DNA from: Fasciolopsis buskii
Taxonomy: Eukaryota > Platyhelminthes > Trematoda > Plagiorchiida > Fasciolidae
Assembly: GCA_008360955.1 (NCBI GenBank)
Contig: LUCM01000684.1
Location: 45,948-109,947, forward strand
Reading direction: 5' to 3'
DNA: 64,000 bases
The position numbers were made by a program, and so were the translations under genes. How positions within the stretch are numbered: position 1 is the first letter of the stretch; the number at the start of each line of letters is the position of its first letter. Of this stretch, positions 26,701 through 40,900 are shown piece by piece. The notes beneath the pieces were generated by a model that saw only the letters and a list, made by a program, of their open reading frames with translations, was not told the DNA's origin and did no database searches.

Positions 26701-29116
26701 GAAACTGTTAGGTGGCACTCAGAAATAGCAAGGCTTGGCAATGCAATGTCTCGTCATAGCGCATAAACATACTAGTGAATCCGTACAACTTATCCATAAG
26801 ATGCGTATTTGCAGTACGCTGGCATCTGCTCGTCAGTATTGTTTGCTTACTTACTGAATATTTATTTGGTTTTCAATAATGAAATTATGCGAATCCGGCT
26901 TTTCTCTTTCGGGACTGATGAATCCCACGTTTCTCGGTGCATCGAGTTTTGGCATATGATGGAAATGCTTTGCTCCTTAATAAACCTACTGTTTGCATCA
27001 GTAGACAATCCTCATTTTGGGGGAAACGCTGAAACGCTTAGCTTATTGCCGGCCAGGCAAATTTAACTTCATCAACAGCTTGCATCCGTCGAAGTGATGC
27101 AAAACTGGCGAAACATTTCTTTTGAGAGCGTTTTGAGGGTACCCTGGAAGTTTCAGCGCAGATTAACTGGTTAGTGGCAAACCTTTCTTTGTTGTTACGG
27201 TAGCATATTCAGTCGAACAATTTAGTAAGGGTTTCACAATTGTCTTTTGTACAAGGGACTGAATGTTTCTTGATGTCGATATCAAACATCTGTATTCCGG
27301 TCTATTTTTTTCGGAAAATTAGCTTTGTCTCTTCGTTTTGAAGCTGAATTATATACTCACTCTATGAAGAAGGACTAAGGAAAGCAATTAACTCCATAAC
27401 CTTGCCTCAGCCTCTTCTGAAAACTGGGGATAAAGAAGTTGTTACGTGCTTAGTGGCCTTGACTGCGTCAGACGAATTACTCCTACCTCCTTAAGTCGTT
27501 CTAGAATGATTACGAAAGCAGTCCGTTGAGCGAAATCGATCGTGAAGTTCAAGATAAGCATGTTCGTTGGAAACGAGCAGCATTTTTCTGTCACTTAAAA
27601 AGTTCATAAAATCTTCAAAAATGTGTGTTTATTTCCCGATTGCTGAGGTGCAAGCGCGTTGGCAAAGTAGTCTCATACTTCAATAATCTTTCGGAACAGT
27701 AGGTGTAATAAAATTGCTTGGATCAGCCACAAGGACCGTAAATTGTACCGGCAGGGCATCTGAGTAAAAGGTAGAACATACCGTTTCTGGTGAGAATACT
27801 GGCCCACGGCAAGGGCTCGGGCGACAGTAAGATCGAATTATTGATATGCTGAAACTTCTTTGATATGCACCTGATTCTTTCATTGCAACGACAAAGGTAA
27901 ACACTCTTGGAGATGATGCTGAAGGTTTAGTTTAAAAATTACGGAAGGATCCGCGATGAGATGACTGAATGCGTTGCAGTCGGGTCACAAAAGTGAAGGG
28001 ATGAGGTAAGATCACAGCATAGAATCAAGAAAAAATCACTGAAGACCTGAGTATGAAGGGCAATTGGAGATAGAAAATTGATCTGCTGGATGAAGGCGGA
28101 GAAGTGAAACCAAACGGTTAGAATGGAAAAGGAAATTTTGGAATTGGGCTTCCGGCTGGCCTTCGCTCAACCAAAACGAGGCAGAGTTTAAGTTTTGAGT
28201 GGGCCATTTGAAAGGAGAACTTTTGAGCGACAGCTGCAAATAAAGGTTTCGGATGAAGCTAAGTGCACTCGAAACCGGATACAAATAGGTTGGAGCTAAA
28301 AGCGGGCAGGATGAAAAAGCTTGGCATCGAAGGAGAATGAAATGAGGATGAAAAACTTATTGTGACTGATCATCATCGTGGAAGCAGTGCAGCTTATGTC
28401 TGCTCATCTACTGACTGCGGCGATTTTGTGGGTGCATACTGCGTAGTTTTGACGGGTGCAGCAGCAATCGGTGAAAGTACGCAGTGCGCTTTGATTGTTC
28501 TGAATATAAAGGGAAGACGTGGGGCCACTTTGAGCTGTCACTCTGATAACCTGCACCCTGTGACGGGATACTTATGGGTAACTAAGACAAAAGATGACTT
28601 AGGACCATGCAGGATTCAAATCCTTGAAGGCCACTGGCGGCATTGCATGATCCCATGTAGGACTGGCCTGAACTGGATGCCAGCTCTGTGTTGTAATAAA
28701 ACCTGGCTCAATATGGGGTGCACAATAAACACGCATAAAGACGTCCTTTTATGCTGACTGAATTGACCAAAACTTAAGGAAATACTTTGAAGGGCCAGTA
28801 CTTTTCTAGGCTGGTCGAATAGGTAAAAGTGCTTCTTTTAGGATTAACAGGGAACCAATCCGGAAACCCACTATTTAGGGGATCTTAGGGAGCATTCCAC
28901 CACCATAATGTGGGTAAATGGCGGGGGTGTATGCGTTTCGGAGAAGGGTTTGGCAACCCTTTTTTATCGACCTCACGGAAATTTGTTTGTATCAGGAGAG
29001 AACCCAGCCCAATAAGGCTTAAATATGAGCAGAATTTGCTGGAGGGTCCAAAGAGCTACCTGGCAAACGTCTACTGCATGGTATCCATTAAAATTAGATA
29101 GATTTCTTGCTTATGC
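23791..29116. other. 5.3 kb without a recognised gene
   Basis: Frames up to 131 codons occur (for example 24338-24709 minus, 26348-26692 plus, 28362-28757 plus), but none shows a domain I know and splice structure could not be inferred. The plus strand is strongly purine-rich at 24480-24720 and again around 27900-28330, which could mark old LINE sequence on the minus strand. Sequence near 26200-27100 is T-rich. Confidence 0.4.
24485..24715. repeat. Purine-rich (plus) / pyrimidine-rich (minus) low-complexity tract
   Basis: About 230 bases are dominated by A and G on the plus strand. The minus frame through it is a run of hydrophobic and Ser residues (Phe, Leu, Ser, Ile), the usual product of translating a CT-rich tract, so I do not call it a membrane protein. 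Confidence 0.6.
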
Positions 29117-29560
29117 AGGCAATAATAACAACAATTTATATTTCTCGATTTCCAAGAAGCATACGCAAGGCACGATAAAATTTGTACGGGGATGGTGCTG
29201 GCGTATCGCGAATAACAAACCAGAAGGGATATGTGGATGTGCGCCACCTTGAAGTACTCGGGAAACACGATCAGAATCTGCAAAGCAATATGCAATTCAC
29301 AATGTTGCCAGTAAAAACAGAAAAGAACAAACTGCTTTGCAAGATTACACATTTCATTCTGGGGCTGTTTGTGAACAGCGGACTGCGAGGCATTTTCTGT
29401 TTAAGTGCATTAAATGCTCCTATCGCTGGTGCAAAATGTGTCCAGAGCTCCACTGCGGATGTTAAAATAGGACGAGGGTTCCCAAACCTCAGGGCCGTTA
29501 CATAATGGACGAAAACGTTAAGCTGAGGAGATGAAGACCAACGGGAATATGAAAATTTAA
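29117..29560 (-). repeat. Copy 1 of a recurrent LINE/SINE 3' end family
   Basis: On the minus strand this copy ends in TTGCGTATGCTTCTTGGAAA, then TCGAGAAATATA and an ATT/GTT-rich tail at 29140-29118. Internal landmarks shared with other copies are CATTTAATGCACTTAAACAG, the following CTCGCAGTCCGC, and CTCAGCTTAACG at its upstream edge. It lies 3' of the minus-strand LINE RT at 30290-31963 and could be that element's own 3' end. Confidence 0.8.
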
Positions 29561-30289
29561 CGGGCATTAGTCAAAGCCCAGCGGGCCTCATGGAAAGTAG
29601 ATAAAATGCTGCTGGCGGTAAACTTGACTGAGGTGCGATGCAGTAAAAAGTTTGTTAGAAGCAAAAACATTCTGAAATACAACAGCCTTAAATGTCCTCT
29701 ATGCCGCCATTTTTATCATGTTTTTTGATCTTACACGGCAGTACAGGTGGGGAATCTGAGAAGGAGAGCAAACCACTCCAGCGGCAGCATAAACTATGTT
29801 TGCTCAGTCATGAACACCCACCTAAGTAAGGGTATTCAAGGCAACTAGCGGAGTGATATGGGTTAAACGGACCAGTGCTGGAGAGCTAGATCTAGCTAGC
29901 GAGAAGGCAGTGGGTATAGAGTTTCCTTTATGACGGCGGAACCAACAATAGAGCGGTTAACCTGGGTGCAGGACTTGAAACAAAATAGAGAAGTAGTCTG
30001 GCTTGGATACCAGCTTTGGGTTATATTGCTTATTGGACCGTAGAAAAATAGAGGCTTCATCCAAACAAAGGTTGGTTGTCGAAATGAAAAATCTGGAGAC
30101 GCATGTTGCAAATATTAATGGAGCGTCAGTACAAATGGTAAAATGGCTGATTCGTTGTTGTCACAAATGTTTAGAAGGAAACCGTTATGGGATGACACCG
30201 TTTTGGGTTCCCAAGTTTAGGTGAGGCTAAAAGGTCTGGGTAGCCTCCAAAAGTCTGGTCCGGATGGATATTGGTTGCAGTTAAGCTGG
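29561..30289. other. Spacer between LINE RT and 3' end copy 1
   Basis: If both belong to one minus-strand element this would be its 3' untranslated sequence. No other feature was seen. Confidence 0.35.
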
Positions 30290-31963
30290 TAAATGGGGTT
30301 ATGCGGAGAAATTTTCGCAGTACACTCTAGAACTATGTTGGATTCTGACATGACCGGACGGAGTCTAATAACCCATTCCATATGGTAGGGTAGAAAACTG
30401 TGAAGAATGTTTATCGGAATGACAGTTTGGAAATTGGTATTTCAAGGAATAACGGTCGATTCCTAAGAGTAAGGGTACTATTGGCAGACAGAATGGGTTT
30501 TCCAGCTGAGTGTGCTTGCGACATTAAGAGATTGAAAGAGAATGTCAGATTCGGCTTGATACAAAGCAACCAAGGGTGGGCGGGATCTGGCAGCTGGCAT
30601 CGTTGATTTTAGACTAAGAAATTTCTTTATGAATGCCAGTTGTGCTTCTTCTATTGGGACATGATCAACTCGCGGAATGTTTGAGAAAACTATAAAGCAG
30701 TGCTGCAGTTGTTGTCCACAGTGTGATTTGTGTAACACCAGTTTGCACTTTGGAGTGCAGAATTTTTCAGTGATGAGGCCAGTCGTCCTGTCCGCATTTG
30801 CAGTTTGACGAAGCGCTTGCTCGTGTAAACTGAATAAGCAAGGGTATTGCAAGCCTAGATCTTTTGCACACTGTGGCTAGCATTGGAAGGCTGTTTGTAA
30901 ACAAACCGCCCGGGGGAATGTAAAACTTACGGACAAGAACAGCGCTTTTATTGGCAGAGAATTTCCTCGCTCATTGCCCAAACCACTCGTCTATTAATTT
31001 GAAATCCTTCACAAAACTGGCCATGGTTTGGGGTAAGAAAGTTAGCTCAAAAGAATAGGCTATCCTGATGCCGTCGGCGAATAAAAAGGGTGTACCGTGA
31101 CGCACTGCTCGAAGGACGTCATTCACATAGGACAGAAATAGTAGGAACTGAGGGCACTATCTTGTATTGCAGCGCTAATGTTTGGCTGGAGTTGGGATAG
31201 GATCCTGCTGATACTGCCAACCTGAGAGCCGTCAGAGGGGTAGAAAATTGATCAGAGTACGAAGGATTTGCTGAAAAATAGGATGTGATTCTTAGCAACA
31301 ATCGTCCATGGGGCACGCGATCAAACGACCTGGTCATGTAAAGGAATATAATTATAATGGCCACTGCATTATTAGCATTTAGAGTGACCAGATCAAAACA
31401 ATCAAAGTGGGGTGAGATACAGGATCCGTATTAGAGGAATCCACGCTAGGAATTATCAGATAAGTTGCTGGTAGTGAGAAAGCCAACTGGATGTCCTCTA
31501 ACATCCTCTCCTTTATTCTGGCCATGATGGATTTGATTCACTGGGTGGTTGTTCTGTTGATCGTACAGTGGTCTAATTTTGTGGGGAGGAATTATGGTGG
31601 AGGCTTTACACCGAACGAGAAACACCCAAGTTAACATGGAGACAGTAAGCAAAATTGACAATGGAGGTACTAAATCCGGTTTGCAGACGTGGAATAGAGC
31701 TGAGGAACACCTTCGGAGCTGGGGATGTCGGAAGGTTTGATGATGACGATAGTCTTATCTGTTTTCTCCGTATCAAACAAGACAAAGGGAAGTGTTTGGT
31801 CCATTAGTCCACGAAAGTTGGGTGAATTGGTGGTGATGTCGGCAGTGCGGGTGGAGAAGTATGAGTTTAAAGCCCTAGCATTTTTCTTCAGATCATCGAG
31901 CTTCTGGCTGTTGTAAGCGAAGCACACTGCAACAACGCGGGGCTTGGACAAACATCCGTCCAC
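30290..31963 (-). mobile_element. Decayed CR1/Jockey-like LINE, pre-RT to C-terminus
   Basis: The minus strand can be followed as a non-LTR RT through several frames. 31670-31963 holds LNSYFSTRTADITTNSPNF and IIKPSDIPSSEGVPQLY, the pre-RT block normally ending in LKPSxSPGPDGV. 31446-31661 holds a VxWKAxxITPxHK-like stretch (WVFLVRCKASTIIPPHKI) and the RIxERMLEDI block in another frame. 31119-31364 holds FDRVPHGRLLLRI (motif A). Next come YVNDVLRAVRHG and the catalytic box at 31081-31070, which reads FADG where FADD is expected. Then 30478-30852 holds CFIVFSNIPRVDHVPIEEAQ, and near 30400-30300 the C-terminal signature TIWNGLLDSVRS. The second catalytic Asp is lost and frames are broken. No endonuclease domain was found upstream. 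Confidence 0.8.
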
Positions 31964-34900
31964 AATAACAAATTACAGACGCTAGAAAAGGAAAGACAGC
32001 AACCACGAGGAGAGTGGATTGTTTATTTCATACGACCTTGCACTGGGCAAAAGTCAAGGATGAAAAGCACGGCTGAGTGTCTTGGTAACGTCGAAAATGG
32101 TTATGCGCACAAGCCAGTGGGTATCAGCATTTTGTGTAGGCAAGTCTAGATATTCAAACGAGCGTTTGAAACTGGAAGGCCCTCCAGTGGGAAGATGACT
32201 AGACTGGGAGAAAATCGGAAGTTTATCGACAGCTGTTTAACAAACTTCCCCATGGTTGTGAGTGGAATTGGCATGTGGTTAACGGGACAATAATTCTCAG
32301 GGTGTTGCAGAGGATCCGGTTTTTGGTGTAAGAAAACAGTAGGAATTAGAGTAAAAAATTGATAGCAGAAACGGATTTACTGGGATCGGCGGAAGATCTG
32401 AATGGTTGTGCAAAACAAGAAAGGACGGATCACGTCAGTTTCGAGTTAGGACGGTCTAGCTCATCTGATTACTTTCATAATTGAATGAATGCCAAATCGG
32501 ATGAAAAGTACTTTATTAAATGTTAGTGTGGGTTTGTTTGAAAGCGTGTTAATTTTTCAGCAGTCGAATTGGATGAAAGGCGGGTATCAGGCACCTGTGC
32601 AAAGGCGATAGAGGATTTTGTATGTAGGGCTTGAAAATAATGAGACTCGGAGTGGCCATTAAATTGGTTGAATGGCAAACTTCAGGTTTGTGAACCGCCT
32701 TAAGGGACCCAGGTGCCACCGTTACTTGTAATTTGGACCTTATTTCAGATGCAATAATAGGTGCGAATTTCCGGCGGTTGTCCTGTGAATGTAACATCGA
32801 TTCCGCCGCCTTATTTGTTCACTTGAGGCTGACGAGGATTACCATGTGTTTGGGTTTATGCTCGAGAGTTTAGGCGGATAATCGATTAATTCTGATTGGA
32901 GGGTCATCATACCGGTTGCCTTCATCTTGTTGGTCAAAAGATAAAATGATGCCCCACCAAACGGGGCTCCTCAAGCAGCAGGGGTTTCATCCCATCGGCC
33001 GACTTATAAAACGGAGGAAACAATTTGCCATAGGCCTCTCGAATACAGTCGGGCTACACAAGCGACCACCTTGCAACCAATACCATGACAGGTTTTAGTA
33101 CCGAAATTAGGTATGCACTGCATACAATCCAGACCTAAATAATTCTGAAGCCTCAGGAACTTAGTCATTTGTTGTGTCCGTCCTTTGGCGTGTTTTCAGG
33201 GAAAGCATTTTGGATTCATGAGAAATATAGGAAAAATGTTCAGATTTCATGAGCGGTGAAGACTCCCGCGATTACCTTTGGGCCTGATGGACAAATGCAG
33301 AGTTAAAAAGAGGTCTGAGATGAGAAATAATCAAATTTATTTGAGGTTGCTGGCCCATGTGTACAACTTATTTGCACCGAAGCTCTCGTTTCTTGGAGGT
33401 CAAGCCAAAAGGCGCAAACGATGAAGTTGGGAGTTTGGTAATAAAGTTTGGAAACTGGATGGGGATCGTTTACATAGGTCAGTCACCTATTTCCTCCTTC
33501 TACTGTTTCATTGAGGACTTTAGCCCACGAACCATGTCGAAGAATCACCTCTGTAATCTGCTTATTCTATTTTTGTTTCCGGGGTGTTTCCATAAGACTA
33601 GTTTTGGCCGCCGGCAGTTCTAGCTATCCTAATTTGCGATAGACGGTGGGCTTTTAGGGGACTTGGAGAGAAGTTAACGTTGTCTTTTGGGCCTCGCCTA
33701 ATACTTGTGGGGGTTTTACTTGAGTAATTATACGTTATGTGCATCAGAGTTTACTGCTACGGAAATGAAGCGAATCTTGACGAGTCACTTGCGATGAGCG
33801 GTGAGGAACTAGCCAAGATAGAGGGCTCACGCATAGAAATGTGGAGTCAAAAGAGGTTTAACAGAGTTCAGACGTATTCTGATAAGGTGAATTTGGTAAT
33901 GATGGAAGCGGGACGATCTGTCACGCTTTGTTTAAGTCAGCCCCAATGAGAAGTGGACGGTCTATGGGGTGTCGGTGGGTGTTGGGCGGTACCAAAGAAA
34001 AAGCTGTTTGCCTAGTGTATGCACCCACTTGTTGAAGCGATAATATTTCGGAGGCGGCAGACGGTACAAAGAGGGCTACGTGGTAACTGAGGCATCCGGA
34101 TCGGTATTTGAGGTAGACTGAGAGGCTCATTCTGGTAGACAGGCTGCAAAAGGAGGGAATTCAGCAAGATGCGCAGAGGAACCGGAGCTAAGCTCCGTCC
34201 AATTGTCTGTGCCAAGGTAGTTAAAAAGGAAGCCGTGGTTGAAAGGACTTATAAAATCACCAGCTTACACGTAGTTTTTTGTCTATCTTCAGACAAATGG
34301 CAGTAAACAAAGGGGGATTTTTGAAATCCGGGAGAGCCGAAGTTATTTAGGCCATCCGTGCGCAAAACAAAGCAGCCACATCCGAGTTAGGTGAAGCGGT
34401 CAGCCATTCGATTCACGAAGTTGAGATACCAAACCACTGTCGGCTGAACGATGAACACTCTTCGTCAAAAAGGGTACCATCCTGTGGCTTCATCATCTGC
34501 TCTAGGAGGCTGATCCTGAGACCTCTAATAATTACGGTCGCTGTCTTCAACTGGCCAGGGGAGCTTTTACTTAGTGCGTAATTTTGATCAGCTCTGTCCA
34601 ATGCACCAGTCAATTATCTACTTTGTTACCAACCATTCTAATTTAATCATTTTGGTTGATGTACTTGATGAGGTCGCAATGACGCCGTCTTAAGTTCTTT
34701 GGTAGAAAGTGTCCATTATTTAGCCGGCGTCAAAACGATGCCTCAGTAGTTGTACAAAGCAACGTTCAACAGCGCCAGATAGTGTCCTTAGCCTGCATTC
34801 GGCTGTGGTTTTGGTGCACACGTTCGCGATGCCACACCAGAGAGTTTAAACTCAAGCACCCCGAAGAAGATAAATCGTAAGAATAAAAACGGAGGCTATT

Positions 34901-37900
34901 TTTGCCTGGGTTATTCCGCCACCAGTGAAGTGAGTAGCCAGGAGATATTAATAAGTGGACGTCCCAAAAAGGCCTTTGTACTCACCTTGGATGCATCTGT
35001 AGTCAGCGAGGCATTTATATTTGGTGCAAAGGAAGCGGGTATCTGTCTGCCAGCAAAGCCTCTGATCAGGCTGCACATTTTACCCACATATTTTTGGCCC
35101 ATTGCCATTCCCCTAATGGTTAGGATAAGGGAAACACGCCACGCACTTGTTGCAAAATTGAGGGAATTCAGATTAGTCTGGAAAACGCCCCACAATAGAA
35201 AGTGGGTGGATCTGGGGCCTTTGTGGTCCATTCACACGCCTAAGATCCGGTGCATAATCTGAAGCGTTGATTTCGAATATAAAGAAGTCCATCCCATGAA
35301 TACCGAACTTACACCTGGTGGTTCCGATGAAGTTGCTGCTAGGTTTGGATGACTGATTCCGGGTTTCAATGGCGAACAATTTTCCTCTTTGGTGGCACTG
35401 GAAATAGGGACATCATGTTCCTAGGCTGGTAAATCACCCAGGTCTTGGAGCAATTCGCCTTCATCTCGTAATATGATAGTTTACACTTGATGGACAGCGG
35501 ACAGAAGGCTGAAATAAAATAAACCCCGCAAATTTGTAATTGTGGTCAGAGGCTGGATTATATCGGTGGTAGAATCTGCCTTCAGCTCACCTTCCCGCTG
35601 GCCAAACGGCAACGCCGTTCGCTTTGGATGCGACGAATCACCGTCAAACTCCGATATCGACGGGCACACTACCGTGTCTCCTTTGTTGTTTTAACACTGC
35701 TCCATAGATCTTCGGGTTGCCGGGTAATGTGGGGTTATATCTTACGTTTCCTGAAACGAAACACTGTGTCCCAAGGCACATATGACTCACAGTTCTGAGA
35801 CAGAAGTGCTGTCGTTTGTGATGCCAATAATTGAGATGCATCCCTGCTACAATAGCAACATGCTTCTCGACTCAGCAAATGGGGTGAGACTGTGACCCGT
35901 GACGCCGTGGATGAGCTTAGCGACACCTCACAATGGAACTTTTCCCTATCAAATCAGGTCAGTCTCTAGAGATTCAGTCGAAAGTTCTGTCCAGCCTCTT
36001 GTACCCGATGGTTCCTGGGTTCCAAATTTTCACAGAGGGCAGAAATGTCACTTAGTTTTTCCAGTTTCTGCTATTGGTCTGGCTGGTTTGCATCAATGCT
36101 CTAATCCTCTATTTCTTTAAGTGAAACGTGGATCGAAAGAAAGGAAGAAAAAAAGAAAGGCGCACGGGTATCTGTTTGCGCACACAAACATGGGAGAGAT
36201 ACACAGTAAAGCTGCTCCGTTGTTGACCACAGATTCCCCCATGACGGTAAGGTGACGTCCCATGGCTAACCAGACTCAGTCGCAAGTTACTGTTAGTAAG
36301 GACGCGAGCAACCTCAAAAAGAAGCAAATACGATGCTAGAAAGCCATTCTGAGTCAAAATGTCCTGTACGTTTTCGTCCGGAGGAATACAGCGGCCGTTC
36401 GGTCCTCTGAAGGACACCCTTTGGAGTAGCGGGTGACATCGCATAAAAACTTCGGTGGGGGAGTTTTCGGCTCGATGGCAGAAGGGTATTCCCTGACAGA
36501 TAAAAATTTACTGCAGTTTCCCCCAAAGCTGCTCCCTGGTTCCAGTAGTATATGATTGCAATAATCTAGAAATGTCAGCACGAGCCAATTAATGCTGCTG
36601 CGTGATAATCAGACACACATGGGGATCATTGTGGGCTTTTTCACCCCGCGTCCAGGTTTAGCGAAGGATGCGGTTTTTGGCCGGCCAGTTTTGAAGATGC
36701 GAGAGGGCTCACTGTACAGGCCTGTTGATAGAAACATGAACGATTAAGAGTAGACTGGGTTTGAACCAAGAAAACGCAGTCCCACTGGCCGACTTCAGTC
36801 CGCACGGAAACCGGTGGCCAGCAAACACAGCTGCGGAAATGTGTCCTGAAGCTAACCACCTGGTCAGGATGGGTGTTGATTTTACTCACAACAAGGTGCC
36901 GGGACGTGACAAACTCACATGTTGCCCATTGAAAGATTGGTATTCCTACATACTCATTCGGTCCATCATGTTTACGACATTCAGCCCTGTAGTTTATCTG
37001 TCTAGTTAGCCACGTTGATCTCAGGTGTACCTTTCACTTTAGGTTGTGTATATCTTAGGAAATTCATGGTAGCATGTGAGGTTTGTTCTGCTTACGAGCA
37101 TCGGGTTGATGATTTTGCAATTGTTCATTAGCAGCCGATTTACTGGCCCACTCACTGGAACTCTATCGCCTATCCTTCTATTGCTTTGCAGGGATTATGG
37201 TTTAACTTACACTAAGGCTGTCATGCCCAACTTATCGAACTTAAGAAAATGTGGGATTGTAGCTGCAGTTTGCCAGGAGGAGTACATAAGAGAGCAAGTA
37301 AAAGTCGAAAATAGAATGTCCTTCTTCATCCGCGAAACCAGCGCATTCACCGCGTGTGACTCGTGACCCCAAACATCTGGGTATGCTATGGCGAGCCATG
37401 CCAGGCAAATTACAGCTACTGTAGGGAAATTAACCTTCGGGGAGGCTAATGAGACACGAATGCGTGGCTTACGGTGGGGGAAGGCTGCACCGGTGCCGAG
37501 AACTTAGGGCAGACTGGTAAATCTTGGATGGCTGGCTGCTCATTAGGTATGGCGGCAGCGCAACTATAGGGATAAGGTTTGGGAGCCCACAGGGCTATTA
37601 GCTAGTTCTACTCCAGTCGTTCGTGAACAGTGATCGTAGATCAGAGTTCGTAAAAATGCGGTTAGTGTGCAGGTAGCCGACGCTGGCGGGGATTCAGAAA
37701 TTAAGGGGGTTCGTGGTGAACCGGATTGACTCGGTGGCTTGAGATTTCCCAGGCTTCCTTACCGTAGCAAGAGTGCGATATGTGGCCTCTGAAGACGAGA
37801 TTTTGGGTCGATTGGTGTAGGGTTTGAATTGGCAGCTGGTGTAAAAGTTTGAAGATGCTGACAAAATGAAGACACTAAGGCGGTTGATAGTCAAAACTTC

Positions 37901-40900
37901 CCCGGAGTGGCACAGGTCCCTTACGGACGACAACTACATTTGGGAGGGCAAACTGTGGCTCCGTTCCTGATGGACGAGGCCATCGTAGGCGGCACCGTCT
38001 TGGGGGACGTTTGCTGGAATCGCTGGGGATGATGAGAAAGTTTCCCGAGGCCGACCTCGGCGGGGAAGTTATTCGAATATTGCACAAAGGAAGATACAGT
38101 TGGAGAAATAGAGGCAAAACAGCGGGTTTCCAAAGCAGCGTACTAGCTGAGGTCAAAATCACCTTCCCTGGGAGACTAATATTTCCGCTAGTGAAACTGA
38201 GGCAATTGGAGGCCAGTCTGGGTAAGAAAGTCTCCGGTCCTAGCATTAGACGAGGTCGCCAAAGCTGATTACAGGTTAACAGTGCACATCGCCCGATTTA
38301 GAGTTGGGGTGTTGTGGAGTAACCAGGAAAGGGTCGTCTGCTTGATGCTCGGTTGGGAAAGGGAATTGGTCAGATCAGGGTCGAATGACGTCGAGTGTCA
38401 TCGGAGTTGCAAGCAGCGGCGGTTGTAAAATACTTTATGGACCCCAGAATAGGGAAGTTGGTAGAATTAATTGTTGTGGAGGTGTGGGTGTCATCTTGTT
38501 AACTCTTGGTCGAATAACAGTTTCTCTTTTCGGGGAATTTTGCCCTAACGTTTGTAAAAGCAGTGTTTGAGGCAAATTTTTTGCCAACTGATGCCGTACG
38601 CCTAGGCTCTACGTTCATCTGAAAATTGAAAAATTGAAAGGCAGTTAAGAAACTACGATTTTTTCCAACTTGGTATGTGTGCGCTGGTATTGAACCATAC
38701 TTCTCGCGTCGAAAACGCGTGATGCAAACGTCTCAAAAGGTAGACAGTCGAAGACAGTGAGTATGACGGCGGTTTTGCCTACAAAATCGCTGGTAAAAAA
38801 AGAAAAACAGCCGAAGAACGGATGCCGGAACTTTAGAATTTGGGTGGATTGGTGGTTCCTTCAATTTTTTATTGAAAATAGTCTGGATTGGACCCAGTTG
38901 TGTAAGTCCGGGATCAGATTCCTTGCGAGCCGCTTCAAAACGTCACAAGCAACACGGAGTAGAGAAGAGTTCCACTATGACTTACCGCCTTCCTGAAAGC
39001 GTGTGTTTACGCGAGTCAGGGGTTCTTTTTTTACTACGGATTACAGGAAAACTGGTTATAGGTTTATTCATCATCTTGTGTATAGAAACATACGAATTTT
39101 CAAAACTACCGCCAACTCTTGTGGAAAAGCCCGCAAGTTTACTTCTGTACGAGATGCAATAATGCCGATGGTAATAAGCACGGTCTCGTGTAGTACCCAC
39201 GAAGATTACCTCCCAAAGTAATTGCAGGGCATACATGCGCTTACATAATTGCCTCTTAGTGTTTCAGACGGATTTTTCCAGATATCATCTTGCGCCTGGG
39301 AATGAATAAATCGTCCTACAGTATGCCAAGGAGCACTTCTGTGACGCGGTTTGTCGAAGAATCTGTTTGTAATTTGAGATGTATTCTGCGGACGTTCGGT
39401 CGAAAAGGAATGAAACAAAGCCAAGTTTGATGGAGCGATTAATAGTGGCTTTTGTCTTAAGGAAAATAAGTTGACGGTTGTTTTAAGCTAATCATGAAGA
39501 GATTAAAAACAAATGTTTGGCTGCTAAGCGGCAGTTGTCCACAAAATATCCCGGAGTACCTGGGAATCATCATCTAGCTCGGGCAACAAAGCACGAAATG
39601 ATGGAAAACACCGGCTAAGTAGACCATCAGGCGCTAACAAGGAAAACGTTTAAATATGAAAACCGAATTAGTGAACTATTTTAACTCAGGTTATATATTA
39701 AGCAGCTGCACCAAGGGTCTACCAAAACCTGAAATCGTTTCCCACATACCGAACTAGTTAGGGTGAGAGGGGAGGCACCGACAGACGATATCAATAAAAA
39801 ACAAAGACACAAAAGTAACACTCTAACCTACTTGTGTCAATAACTGATTCGATCAACTGGTGATGCCCAAAACGTTGAGCTCTTCGTCCAAGTCCAATGC
39901 AATAGTAAGAACTAGAGTGCGACGGTCGGATGCCACGATTAGGCATGCGGCTGTTGCGGTTTTTGGGGCCCAGTACGTTCAGACTGGGTGACTCCTCAAC
40001 CCGGGCGACTTCCTCATACCCCTTATGCAATATGGACTGAGTTATCTAGGGACGTAGGGGGGTGGCGATTACATTTCTACCGCACGTCCGGAAGGCATAC
40101 TTCCGTTTGAATCCGGTGCGGTGCCGCACGTTCCAATTCTTCACTGCACACATCAGAGAAAGCTTTCGATATCAAGAAGACGTTTTGGTTCCGCCTGGTG
40201 GCATCAAGAAGATAAAAAGCATTCCAGCCGCTGACATCCCTTAATCATTTCCAAGGGTTAGACGTTGGTGGTTTCATTTTAGGTTGGACGATTTTCACCA
40301 CTGCTTGCAGCATCTCCAGCAGATTGTAGCGACGCTGTCCTTGTCTTCTCCGTGATTTGACTTACACTACTGCGTTTGCGGAACTATCGATTGCTTTTCA
40401 GATGAATTTTGCCAGTTTGGTTTGTTTTCACCTAAGCAATCTTGGGCTGTAAACCAAACTAAAATTGCTATTCGCGGGGTTCAGAATATGCATTTTGAAT
40501 GCGGTAACAGTGGAGGTCAGATCATAATAGGCGGAGGGGTTGCTACAAGCTTGTGGATTATCAAACGTTAACTATTCCGGCCATTATGAACTCTTTGAAC
40601 AATTCACTATTTTCTACTACTGCATTTGGAAGACAGCAGACGCTTCGATTCTTGTCCGCCATGTTCCGTGTTCCATATTTCGGTCTGCGGCATTGAGCTT
40701 CGGAACGCCTGCACCCAAAAATGAACTCGCGTTGATTTATTTACCGTTGATTTCAGCCGGTTGATTCATTCACCTTGACTAATTCCGCTGTCCTATGGTC
40801 CATTCAGGTTAGCTTTGATCGAGTTATCTCTGGATTGACATTTCTTCAGGGTCGGTGTTGGGAAGGTCCACTCCGTGACATAATGGCTTCCGTTGTTGGT

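Noticed and set aside
38670..38740. Minus-strand tRNA-like sequence with a 7-base loop containing TTC and a GGTTCAATACC B box
   Set aside because: The anticodon stem has 4 pairs, the T stem about 3, and no A box or acceptor stem is present.
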